Assembly (NCBI GenBank): GCA_947630705.1
Contig: CANRIK010000001.1
Location: forward strand, 1 to 64,000
Source of the DNA: an uncultured Clostridia bacterium
GTDB lineage: Bacteria; Bacillota; Clostridia; Christensenellales; Borkfalkiaceae
Reading direction: 5' to 3'
Length of the DNA stretch: 64,000 bases
Each line of letters begins with the position of its first letter. Positions within the stretch are counted from its first letter, which is position 1. Of this stretch, positions 1-7,961 are shown piece after piece. The position numbers and the translations under genes are program-made. The notes beneath the pieces are model-generated. The model was not told where the DNA came from and did not search any database. It was given only the letters and a program-made list of their open reading frames with translations.

Positions 1-188
1 GCAATCAAGCAATCGGAAGCTCCGACTTCGGAAGGGGTCTCCGTTACGCATGTCGATTTATATGACAATGAGTAATCCGAAACGGAATTCGGAGACCGTT
101 CGACGACCGACACGGCAACCGCGACAATGGCCGTAAGCGATAGAATAATTATCAGAATTACTGACAGAACGTCACGTATTTTCTTCAT
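1..188 (-). CDS. N-terminus of membrane-anchored protein (partial, cut by window edge)
   Basis: Minus-strand ATG at 188 opens a frame that runs off the left edge without a stop. The first residues (MKKIRDVLSVILIIILSL) form a charged start followed by about 22 hydrophobic residues (to AIVAVAVSVV), so the product is a signal-anchored or secreted protein. After that comes a Ser-rich segment. A good Shine-Dalgarno AAAGAGGT lies just upstream on the minus strand (about 193-200), which fixes the start. No family can be named from about 62 residues. Confidence 0.6.
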   Translation of the reverse strand, partial: MKKIRDVLSVILIIILSLTAIVAVAVSVVERSPNSVSDYSLSYKSTCVTETPSEVGASDCLI

Positions 189-300
189 ACAATTACCTCT
201 TTCGAATGTAAAACGGGCGCATAATCGCACCTGTATTCATTTTATTATATTTGAACCGAACTGTCAACAGTCTCAAAAAAATTTTTTGTCTGCAATATGG

Positions 301-473
301 GGCGCGGCGGTTTGGTTGCGGAAAGGCTACTTTTCGTTGCGCGGCGGTTAAATTCGTGGCGCGAGCGCAGAGCGGTTTATTTAGAATCTTTGTAGGGTCG
401 CGTTTAATCGAAATTTCGGCGCGGCGGTTTGATTGCGGAAAGGCTACTTTTCGTTGCGCGGCGGTTAAATTCG
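301..473. repeat. 56-bp direct repeat, two copies
   Basis: Positions 301-356 and 418-473 are the same 56 bases with one difference (g/a in ggtttg[g/a]ttgcgg). They are GC-rich and start ggcgcggcggttt. A related phrase, gcgag-gcgcagagcggtt, occurs at about 361-378 and again at about 525-543. The whole stretch 189-700 shows no convincing gene: it holds these repeats, a short AT-rich run of cttaatttta repeats (about 560-592), and then the tRNA-Gly terminator. Confidence 0.8.
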
Positions 474-702
474 GGTCGCGGTAGTTCGGCTTACTCTATC
501 CGAAAGACAAGGCGAGGTATTTAGGCGAGGGCGCAGAGCGGTTCAAGATAAAACTCAAATTTACTTAATTTTACTTTACTTAATTTTACTTAATCGGGCG
601 GCGCGTTTAAAAGCGCAAGATTGAGCAATTATTTCAAAGACCCGATCGGTGACAGCATTTCAACGCACTCGGTTTGGCGGCGTTAAGAGAAAGTCGGAGA
701 AC

Positions 703-732
703 AAAAAATCTTCCGCCGAATAAGGCGGAAGA
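703..732 (-). terminator. Rho-independent terminator of tRNA-Gly
   Basis: On the minus strand a 9-bp stem TCTTCCGCC/GGCGGAAGA with a 6-nt loop is followed by TTTTTT, directly behind the tRNA-Gly 3' end. Confidence 0.85.
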
Positions 733-736
733 AAAT

Positions 737-811
737 TGGAGCAGGTGACGGGAGTCGGACCCGCCCAAATCAGCTTGGGAAGCTGACGCCATACCGATAG
801 GCGACACCTGC
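737..811 (-). tRNA. tRNA-Gly(CCC)
   Basis: On the minus strand the sequence folds as a cloverleaf. The acceptor pairs GCAGGTG with CACCTGC, the discriminator is U, and CCA is encoded (737-739). The anticodon stem TCAGC/GCTGA encloses the loop TTCCCAA, giving anticodon CCC. The T-arm carries GGGTCCGACTCCC. It has its own promoter and terminator. Confidence 0.93.
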
Positions 812-827
812 GTGCGACCGTGAAATC

Positions 828-856
828 AATATATCACAGCCGACGTATTTTGTCAA
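828..856 (-). promoter_or_regulatory. Sigma-A promoter of tRNA-Gly
   Basis: Minus strand TTGACA (856-851), 17-bp spacer, TATATT (833-828), about 17 nt before the tRNA. It separates the tRNA from proA upstream on the same strand. Confidence 0.75.
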
Positions 857-885
857 CATGTTTCGGGGCGCGGAGAGCGTCGGTT

Positions 886-2145
886 TCAGCGAACCTGACC
901 GTTGCCCGTAATCATATATTTATAGGTTGTAAGCTCTTTCAGACCCATGGGGCCGCGAGCGTGCAATTTTTGAGTCGAGATACCCATTTCGCAACCGAGC
1001 CCGAATTCGCCGCCGTCGGTGAAACGCGTGGAAGCGTTCACGTACACAGCCGCACTGTCAACCGAACGCAGGAAAAATTCGGCCGTTTTTTCGTTTTCGG
1101 TCACTATGCAGTCGCTGTGTCCCGTTCCGTGCAGTGAAATGTGATTGATTGCGGATTTCACGTCGTCAACGACTTTTACCGCCATTACATAGTCGAGAAA
1201 TTCGGTATCGAAATCTTCCGAGGTGGCGCGGCGGCAATTAAATTTATCGCCGAGAACGGAGAAAGACAGCTCGTCGAGTTTGAGCACGACGGGGTTGGTT
1301 TTTCGCATTTCTACCAATCTTTTGTATAAATGGGGTAAGAAATCCGCGGCGATTGCGCGATGAACAAGGCAAACTTCCATAGCGTTGCAAACGGACGGCC
1401 GACTGCACTTTGCGTTTTCGATTATGTCGAGAGCCTTGGTGAAATCGGCGTTCTCATCGACGTAAACGTGGCATATTCCCGTACCCGTTTGAATGCACGG
1501 GACTTTCGCGTTTTCGACGCATGAGAGAATCAACCCTTTGCCTCCGCGGGGAATGAGCAAATCTACATAGCCGACAGCCGTCATGAGCGCGGTCGCGCTC
1601 TCTCGGGAAGTGTCCTCTATAAGATTTATCACATTGCGTGAAACTCCGGCTTTTTTCAGACCTTTGCGCATAGCGTTGACTATTGCACGGGCCGAGCCGT
1701 ACGCTTCTTTTCCGATCCGCAAAACGCAGACGTTTCCGCTCTTCAACGCAAGCGCAGCAGCGTCCGCAGTAACATTGGGGCGGCTTTCGTATATAATCGC
1801 CACAACGCCCAGAGGCACGCTCACTTTTTTTATTGTTATGCCGTTCGGACGGGTTACCTGTTCGGAGATTATGCCGACGGGGTCGGGAAGTTTTGCCACT
1901 TCGCGCAAGCCGTCCGCCATTGCCCGAATACGGGAATCCGTGAGAGTAAGGCGGTCGAGCATGGCCTCTCCCAACTTGCCTCTCGCATCCTCCACGTCGG
2001 ACATATTGGCTTTCAATATTGCCTTGGCCTCGTCCTCGATAGCCGAAGCCATATTTATCAGCGCGGCGTTTTTCTGTTCGGTTGACATGAGCGCCGCGGC
2101 GCTTTTAGCGCCCTTGGCCGCTTCAAGAATTTCAAGAGTGGTCAT
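886..2145 (-). CDS. proA: Gamma-glutamyl phosphate reductase
   Basis: Second step of proline synthesis: NADPH reduction of glutamyl-5-phosphate to glutamate semialdehyde in the cytoplasm. The 419-residue product has the family's usual length and aldehyde-dehydrogenase fold motifs: YESRPNVTADAAALALKSGN (about 115-135), LIPRGGKGLI, and the catalytic-Cys region SRPSVCNAMEVCLVH (Cys near 253). The ATG overlaps the stop of proB by 4 bp (ATGA), so the two are translationally coupled in a proBA operon. Identification is firm. Confidence 0.96.
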   Translation of the reverse strand: MTTLEILEAAKGAKSAAALMSTEQKNAALINMASAIEDEAKAILKANMSDVEDARGKLGEAMLDRLTLTDSRIRAMADGLREVAKLPDPVGIISEQVTRPNGITIKKVSVPLGVVAIIYESRPNVTADAAALALKSGNVCVLRIGKEAYGSARAIVNAMRKGLKKAGVSRNVINLIEDTSRESATALMTAVGYVDLLIPRGGKGLILSCVENAKVPCIQTGTGICHVYVDENADFTKALDIIENAKCSRPSVCNAMEVCLVHRAIAADFLPHLYKRLVEMRKTNPVVLKLDELSFSVLGDKFNCRRATSEDFDTEFLDYVMAVKVVDDVKSAINHISLHGTGHSDCIVTENEKTAEFFLRSVDSAAVYVNASTRFTDGGEFGLGCEMGISTQKLHARGPMGLKELTTYKYMITGNGQVR

Positions 2146-2909
2146 TTGCCTTTAAACCTCGTGCCGACGTCGGCTCCCTCCACCGCTCCGTACAGAAGTT
2201 CGGGATAGGCGCCGTTGGCTATAATCATATCTATTCCTTCTTTTGTACATCTGATTGCGGCGGAAATTTTCGTCGCCATGCCGCCCGTGCCCAGCTCACT
2301 GCCGGCTCCGCCGGCAAGTTTGATTATATTGCCGTCGATATTATCCACCACGGGAATGAGCCGTGCGGAAGAATCTTTTCTGGGGTCTGCCGTATACAGA
2401 CCGTCGATATCGGATAAAAGCACGAGAAGGTCGGCGCGTACAATCACCGAAACCATTGACGCAAGCGTGTCGTTATCGCCCACGGAAAGTATCTCATCGG
2501 TCGCAAGAGTGTCGTTTTCGTTTATTACCGGAATCGTTCCGAGTTCGAGCAGTCGGAAAAAGGTATCTTCAAGGTGCTTGCGGCGGCCGGCGTTCTCTAT
2601 ATCGTCGCCGGTAATGAGTATCTGCGCCACAGTATGATTATATTCGCCGAAGAGCTTGTCGTATACATACATGAGCTCGCACTGTCCCACTGCCGCCGCA
2701 GCCTGCTTTGTGGGCATATCCGAAGGACGGGATTTCAGACCGAGTTTGCTCACTCCCATTCCTATCGCGCCGGAAGAAACCAAAAGCACTTCGTTGCCGG
2801 CGTTTTTAAGGTCGGCAATCACTTTGCAGAGCTGTTCCACATGCCTTATATTAAGTTTTCCGTTGGGGTGAGTAAGCGTAGACGTACCCACTTTTACTAC
2901 AAGTCTCAT
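2142..2909 (-). CDS. proB: Glutamate 5-kinase (short form without PUA domain)
   Basis: First step of proline synthesis: ATP-dependent phosphorylation of glutamate. The 255-residue protein has only the amino-acid-kinase domain: VKVGTSTL near the N-terminus, SSGAIGMG, NENDTLAT, and DIDGLYTADP near 165. The C-terminal PUA domain found in the longer (about 370-residue) enzymes is absent. It precedes proA with a 4-bp overlap. A promoter (TTGACG-17-TATTTT) lies at 2935-2963. No strong ribosome site is visible at the start. Confidence 0.95.
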   Translation of the reverse strand: MRLVVKVGTSTLTHPNGKLNIRHVEQLCKVIADLKNAGNEVLLVSSGAIGMGVSKLGLKSRPSDMPTKQAAAAVGQCELMYVYDKLFGEYNHTVAQILITGDDIENAGRRKHLEDTFFRLLELGTIPVINENDTLATDEILSVGDNDTLASMVSVIVRADLLVLLSDIDGLYTADPRKDSSARLIPVVDNIDGNIIKLAGGAGSELGTGGMATKISAAIRCTKEGIDMIIANGAYPELLYGAVEGADVGTRFKGK

Positions 2910-2934
2910 AATTTCAACCGAAATACTTTATATT

Positions 2935-2963
2935 AAAATACAACTTTTTGATATCGCCGTCAA
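2935..2963 (-). promoter_or_regulatory. Promoter of proBA
   Basis: Minus strand TTGACG (2963-2958), 17-bp spacer, TATTTT (2940-2935), 26 nt before the proB start. Confidence 0.6.
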
Positions 2964-3017
2964 TATATTTTTTCAGCTTTATGCGCGGCGGATAGCGATA
3001 ATTTGTCGTTTTTATAC

Positions 3018-3047
3018 AAAAACGGCGGAGCCGACAGAGCTCCGCCG
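3018..3047 (-). terminator. Terminator of gdhA
   Basis: Stem CGGCGGAGC/GCTCCGCCG (3023-3047) followed on the minus strand by TTTTTGT, 16 nt after the gdhA stop. Confidence 0.85.
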
Positions 3048-3062
3048 AAAAATGTCATGCAA

Positions 3063-4442
<1,380 letters not shown>

Positions 4443-4450
4443 TTATATTT

Positions 4451-4479
4451 ATTATAACATATACTTAATAAATTATCAA
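4451..4479 (-). promoter_or_regulatory. Sigma-A promoter of gdhA
   Basis: Minus strand TTGATA (4479-4474), 17-bp spacer, TATAAT (4456-4451). The remaining spacer 4480-4800 is AT-rich and shows no gene; a weak TTGATT-17-TATCAT pair near 4767-4795 (+) may start the tRNA-Ser. Confidence 0.75.
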
Positions 4480-4832
4480 ACGATAGCGCGCACTGCGGTT
4501 ACCAAATAAAACTTATACTATATATAAGCGTTAATTATATTATACGGCCGACAATAGGTCTGTGCATGCAACCGAAAACATGCTGAAAAAAATATTTAAA
4601 AGTCGCTTTAACGTTCGGTTTGAAGTTAAAAAAATCGACGAAAACCATTCGGAGCATAAAAAATCGTCAAAAAAACCGTCGGAAAGGTTGCATGCGGCGT
4701 ACAGTCGGCAATTTTGCCATGGCGCGGCTTGAAAATTTGAGGTAAATTTTTTATTGAGCCGAAAAACACTTGATTTTTTTTGTTAAATTTAATATCATTA
4801 AATAGCTGGGCTGAAAAATGCCGAGCGGCAAT

Positions 4833-4923
4833 GCAGAGATGGCTGAGCGGTTTAAGGCGCACGATTGGAAATCGTGTGGCGGCTAATACCCGTCCGGAGG
4901 TTCAAATCCTCTTCTCTGCGCCA
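4833..4923 (+). tRNA. tRNA-Ser(GGA)
   Basis: Class II tRNA with a long variable arm. The acceptor pairs GCAGAGA with TCTCTGC, the discriminator is G, and CCA is encoded. The anticodon stem-loop CGATTGGAAATCG gives GGA. The T-arm is GGAGGTTCAAATCCTC. The last 20 bases (4904-4923) are repeated exactly at 7042-7061, so the gene serves as an integration site and remains intact. Confidence 0.95.
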
Positions 4924-4932
4924 TATACATTG

Positions 4933-4970
4933 TTAAGGCGAGAGTATTATCACAATATCTCTCGCCTTAC
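4933..4970. repeat. Inverted repeat after tRNA-Ser
   Basis: TTAAGGCGAGAG ... CTCTCGCCTTA with pairing continuing into AGTATT/AATATC; it is a strong hairpin without a clear T-run. It may act as the replacement terminator of tRNA-Ser now that the native one has been pushed 2.1 kb away. The stretch 4971-5170 is AT-rich and shows nothing else. Confidence 0.5.
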
Positions 4971-5174
4971 TATTAAAAATTATTGAAAATCATGTTAAGT
5001 TTGCGAAACGATTTCTTGCGTGTACCAAATTTGTATTATACCCCATTGCACAAATCGCTTTACTTCGGTAAGGCGTTTTTCGTTAAGGAATTCTTTTTTT
5101 ACAATTTAGAACATTATATGCTGTATTCTCGTTTATTTAATTAACTATTTATGACAAAATTTTTATAACTTTTA

Positions 5175-5202
5175 TTGTTTTGTTCTCGTTTTGTGATATA
5201 AT
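5175..5202 (+). promoter_or_regulatory. Promoter of the island operon
   Basis: TTGTTT (5175-5180), 16-bp spacer, TATAAT (5197-5202), about 21 nt before the XRE-gene start, which has the ribosome site GAGGCG. Confidence 0.55.
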
Positions 5203-5222
5203 GCATATATGAGGCGTTACCA

Positions 5223-5834
5223 ATGAAAAATTTAGCAACTTTGAGGAAAGCATATGGTTTATCTCAACAGAAATTTGGCGACGCAGTGGGTTTGGCTCGG
5301 AATACAATTTGTCAATACGAAAGCGGTAATCGCGTACCTGACGTAGATACCTTAATAAAGCTCACCGACCATTTCGGCGTAACTATTGACTACCTTCTTG
5401 GTCGCGAATATGCTGTTTCGTCATATCAAATCTTTGTTGAGATATGCGCCAAAGAGCAGAAAAGTGTCTTTGAGGTTGCAAAAGAGTTTGAGCTTACTGA
5501 TGAACAACTTATTCAATGGAAAAATGGGATTGAACCGAGCCAGCGAACTCTTTGGGCGATTGCAAATGCGTATCACTATTATTCTGAAAATCCGTTTAAT
5601 AAGGCAAGAGAAAAAAAGTTGGTTATTGAAAGATCAACCTCTACTTCCCCTGCCACTACCACCGTTCCTGCCGTATTCGGTGAAATGCCTGACCTACTCT
5701 CGGAGGAGCGGTTCGTCAATACGGCGAAAATTTACCACGAGTTGCCCGATGAAATGCGCGAAAGAGTTTTTGGACTAATTTGCGGCATTGCCATTGGATA
5801 TGGATTAAACGTAGATAATATTTTAAGGAGATAA
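5223..5834 (+). CDS. XRE-family helix-turn-helix regulator
   Basis: 203 residues. The N-terminus is a classical Cro/CI-type HTH: LRKAYGLSQQKFGDAVGLAR, then YESGNRVPDVDTLIKLTDHF and the linker VTIDYLLGRE (residues 7-62), typical of SinR/ImmR-like repressors. A second HTH-like stretch follows (about 70-115: FEVAKEFELTDEQLIQWKNG). The C-terminal part (ERFVNTAKIYHELPDEMRERVFGLI) resembles the tail of phage- and ICE-borne repressors. It lies 4 nt before the lipoprotein gene and so is likely co-transcribed. Such regulators normally control their own island; the operator was not identified. Confidence 0.85.
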   Translation: MKNLATLRKAYGLSQQKFGDAVGLARNTICQYESGNRVPDVDTLIKLTDHFGVTIDYLLGREYAVSSYQIFVEICAKEQKSVFEVAKEFELTDEQLIQWKNGIEPSQRTLWAIANAYHYYSENPFNKAREKKLVIERSTSTSPATTTVPAVFGEMPDLLSEERFVNTAKIYHELPDEMRERVFGLICGIAIGYGLNVDNILRR

Positions 5835-5838
5835 TGAT

Positions 5839-6603
5839 ATGAAAAACATTTTAAAGAAACTTTCCCCTCTTTTGGCGCTCGTCATGGCTCTCGCTCTTTG
5901 TTTTTCACTTATAGGGTGCGATACAAATTGCCCATATTGTGAAAATGATCCAACTACTCTTGGAAAATCGTCCATATGGAGAGAAGAACTTTCTACTACT
6001 GCCACCTGCACACAGGATGGAATCACAACTATTCAATGTGCAAACTGTAAAAGAACTACTCAAATTGCGGTTGGGGCATTGGGACACGATTGGAAAATTA
6101 CAAAGGACGAAGCGACATGCTTGAAAGCAGGGAACGCTTATTATAGTTGTAACCGCGATGGGTGCGGAGAGACAAAAACTGAATGGTCGGAAGCGAGCCC
6201 GTCAAAGCACAAATGGGTCAAAACGGGCTCACGCGAAACCATGACCGAAATATATACGGATTATGAATGTTCTGTCTGTGAAGAAACAAAAACTGAAAAG
6301 ACAAAAATCAGTATGGGATCATCCATAAAAAACACACAAGAAGAATTTTATTATGCAACAGGTGCCGCCATACAGATTGTCAAAGGGAAATTGAAATATC
6401 CATCAAGCGCAAAGTTTATCAAGGAATCGCAAATGGAAGTGCATAAGAATTATTCTGGGATTTACTTTATCGAGGGCGCCGTTTCTGCCCCCAATGCTTT
6501 CGGCGTTTATACGGATTTTTATTTTATTGTAAAAACAAAAATCCGAGTTTCGGGAAGCAAATTTACTTGGTATGACTACGATTGCCAATTAGAGGAAGGA
6601 TGA
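5839..6603 (+). CDS. Cys-rich lipoprotein with SPSTAKFP-like C-terminal domain
   Basis: 254 residues with a lipoprotein signal (MKNILKKLSPLLALVMALAL, lipobox LIGC, lipidated Cys27), hence anchored outside the membrane. The middle (30-150) has spaced Cys pairs: CPYC, CxxC in QCANCKRT, C..CNRDGC, CSVC; these resemble the repeated Cys-rich surface modules of gut Firmicutes. The C-terminus (about 170-254) has LKYPSSAKFIKES and GAVSAPNAFG, like the SPSTAKFP ... VDAQNSFG domain of small clostridial lipoproteins (recalled resemblance, function unknown). A good ribosome site, AAGGAG, sits in front. No partner can be inferred beyond the XRE gene. Confidence 0.75.
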   Translation: MKNILKKLSPLLALVMALALCFSLIGCDTNCPYCENDPTTLGKSSIWREELSTTATCTQDGITTIQCANCKRTTQIAVGALGHDWKITKDEATCLKAGNAYYSCNRDGCGETKTEWSEASPSKHKWVKTGSRETMTEIYTDYECSVCEETKTEKTKISMGSSIKNTQEEFYYATGAAIQIVKGKLKYPSSAKFIKESQMEVHKNYSGIYFIEGAVSAPNAFGVYTDFYFIVKTKIRVSGSKFTWYDYDCQLEEG

Positions 6604-6633
6604 TTTCACGATTAAATCCGTAATCATTCCTGT

Positions 6634-6662
6634 TTGAGCTAACCTAACACCTTTGGTATAAT
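6634..6662 (+). promoter_or_regulatory. Promoter of the 126-residue island protein
   Basis: TTGAGC (6634-6639), 17-bp spacer, TATAAT (6657-6662). Transcription should start around 6668-6670, within or at the hairpin that covers the ribosome site. Confidence 0.6.
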
Positions 6663-6663
6663 T

Positions 6664-6683
6664 CTCCTACTATCTTTTAGGAG
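6664..6683 (+). promoter_or_regulatory. Hairpin covering the ribosome-binding site
   Basis: CTCCTA (6664-6669) can pair with TAGGAG (6678-6683). The latter is the Shine-Dalgarno of the gene at 6693. Confidence 0.4.
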
Positions 6684-6692
6684 GAAATACCA

Positions 6693-7073
6693 ATGAACCA
6701 ACTCGGACAAATCATCGCTCAAAAACTCGAGAATATTGAGCAAAGTACACAGCAAACCCTTCGGGACGTGGAAGCCATACGTGGCGTATGCGTGGGATAT
6801 GCGGCGGCAATGTGGGACTTCAAAACTCCTCCCCCGCCACAAACTTATCTTTCAGGCAATGGGTTTCAAGAAGTCGTTTCTGAACCTGCTATCGTCGGAA
6901 AGACGGTAGCCGAGATTATCGAAGAGGTGAAGAAATTGATAATTGAACTCAAAATAAAAGGGTCCGTCCGTGAACACAGGGAAGGTCTCCTCAAATTTAC
7001 AAGTACTGCGTTCGGGTGCGTTTATGGGCGCACAAAGGAGGAAATCCTCTTCTCTGCGCCAAATGGGACGTAA
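6693..7073 (+). CDS. Small island protein of unknown function, ending inside the att site
   Basis: 126 residues with a strong AGGAGG 8 nt before the ATG. Residues 1-30 (NQLGQIIAQKLENIEQSTQQTLRD) look helical and coiled-coil prone. A Pro run (TPPPPQTY) follows, then another helical stretch near 65-95 (VGKTVAEIIEEVKKLIIELK). There is no signal peptide or membrane segment. The last 10 or so codons (...ILFSAPNGT) are written in the duplicated tRNA-Ser 3' end and the terminator beyond it, so the C-terminus depends on the integration junction. No family is recognised. Confidence 0.6.
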   Translation: MNQLGQIIAQKLENIEQSTQQTLRDVEAIRGVCVGYAAAMWDFKTPPPPQTYLSGNGFQEVVSEPAIVGKTVAEIIEEVKKLIIELKIKGSVREHREGLLKFTSTAFGCVYGRTKEEILFSAPNGT

Positions 7074-7096
7074 GTTGAAAAAACTTGCGTCTTTTT
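7067..7096 (+). terminator. Terminator at the island right end (probably native to tRNA-Ser)
   Basis: GACGTAAGTT / AACTTGCGTC stem followed by TTTTT, 6 nt beyond the right att repeat. This is the position a terminator would hold behind an uninterrupted tRNA-Ser. It also ends the small island gene, whose TAA is inside the stem. Confidence 0.8.
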
Positions 7097-7189
7097 AGTT
7101 TAGAGGATGAAGAACCCATGCGGTTCACGCGAGGAGCGAAGCGACGACGCTTTGCCGAGGCTCACACGCAGTGGGAAACTGCAATATCC

Positions 7190-7240
7190 CCTCCATCTGC
7201 GCCAAAAAGAACGTAAGTTGAACAGACTTGCGTCTTTTTT
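7190..7240 (+). repeat. Second, degenerate tRNA-Ser 3' end plus terminator
   Basis: tccatctgcgcca (to about 7203) resembles the end of the tRNA-Ser att repeat. It is followed by acgtaagttgaacagacttgcgt and a T-run (7211-7240), a near copy of the terminator at 7067-7096. The interval 7097-7189 holds a GC-rich dispersed repeat (16 exact bases shared with the minus strand of 15113-15128) and no gene. Confidence 0.6.
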
Positions 7241-7250
7241 GTTTGCAAAA

Positions 7251-7275
7251 GCGAGGGCAAAACCGCCCTCGCCTT
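7251..7275. terminator. Bidirectional hairpin between the island and the GNAT gene
   Basis: GCGAGGGC (7251-7258) pairs with GCCCTCGC (7265-7272). T-rich tracts lie on both sides (TTTTGC on the minus strand, CTTCTTT on the plus strand). Confidence 0.55.
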
Positions 7276-7303
7276 CTTTATATGTCCTCAATTTAAATTT
7301 ATT

Positions 7304-7867
7304 TTATTTTTTTAAATAGTCCTCGCGCAGAATACCGCGCTCCACGATATCGACACGCTCGCCCGTAGTTGGCAGGCGGAAGAAGTTTCTGCGCGTTCCC
7401 TCATAGACGAGCCCACACTTTTCCATGACGCGGGAGGAACCGATATTCTCCGCCGCATGCTCGCCGTCGATGCGGAAAAATCCCACTTCCTCAAAGCAAT
7501 AGCGCAGAACTTCGGAAAGAGCCTCCGTCATGATGCCCTTCCCCCACCACGCCTTTCCCATGCAGTAGCCGATCGTGCCGCGTTCCTGAAAATCGTCCGC
7601 GCGCAGAACGGCAATGTCACCGATGAGGACGTTCCCCTCTTTGAGGATGATCGCCCACTTGTAGATATGCGGCTCGCAACTCTCCTGTTCCCATATTTTG
7701 AGAAGTGCTCGCGTAACTTCGACGTCCCCGTGCGGCGTCCATGTGAGGTATTTTGTGACGTCTGGGTCGTTCATCCAATGCGCAAACGCCTCTTCGGCGT
7801 CGCTCTCCTTCCACCTGCGAAGGAGCAGCCGCTCCGTTTCAAGAATTTTCGTTCCCTTGTGTTGCAT
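7304..7867 (-). CDS. GNAT-family N-acetyltransferase (RimJ/RimL type)
   Basis: 187 residues from the ATG at 7867, chosen because GAAGGA precedes it and because the further ATG at 7903 lies within the -10 box. The protein begins with the family signature ILETERLLLRRWKESDAEEAF. It has TKYLTWTPHGD, IGDIAVLR, the acetyl-CoA loop region IGYCMGKAWWGKGIMTEAL (Q/RxxGxG/A-type), FFRIDGEHAAENIGSSRVMEKCGLVYEGTRR and a final ERVDIVERGILREDY. Such enzymes acetylate ribosomal-protein N-termini, amino acids or drugs; the substrate cannot be told here. It is monocistronic. Confidence 0.9.
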   Translation of the reverse strand: MQHKGTKILETERLLLRRWKESDAEEAFAHWMNDPDVTKYLTWTPHGDVEVTRALLKIWEQESCEPHIYKWAIILKEGNVLIGDIAVLRADDFQERGTIGYCMGKAWWGKGIMTEALSEVLRYCFEEVGFFRIDGEHAAENIGSSRVMEKCGLVYEGTRRNFFRLPTTGERVDIVERGILREDYLKK

Positions 7868-7901
7868 AGTTTCCTTCGTTAAATTCCTATTTATCGTTCC
7901 C

Positions 7902-7931
7902 ATTATATCACAGCGGCACAGAGAAAATCAA
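7902..7931 (-). promoter_or_regulatory. Promoter of the GNAT gene
   Basis: Minus strand TTGATT (7931-7926), 18-bp spacer, TATAAT (7907-7902). Confidence 0.6.
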
Positions 7932-7961
7932 ACAGTCAAAATCAAAATAGCATTTAGGCAT

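Larger units (their letters stand above)
4904..7061. mobile_element. Small genomic island integrated at tRNA-Ser (no integrase visible)
   Basis: The island is bounded by a 20-bp exact direct repeat, aaatcctcttctctgcgcca, which is the 3' end of tRNA-Ser (4904-4923) and recurs at 7042-7061. Similarity extends leftward (ggagg[ttc]aaatcc in the tRNA, ggaggaaatcc at the right end). The enclosed 2.1 kb is AT-richer than its surroundings and holds an XRE regulator, a lipoprotein and a small unknown protein, all on the plus strand. No integrase or excisionase gene is present, so this is either a remnant or a passively moved satellite. Confidence 0.7.

Noticed and set aside
4626-4862. 78-residue minus-strand frame before tRNA-Ser
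   Set aside because: It runs into the tRNA gene, has a weak start and no family features.
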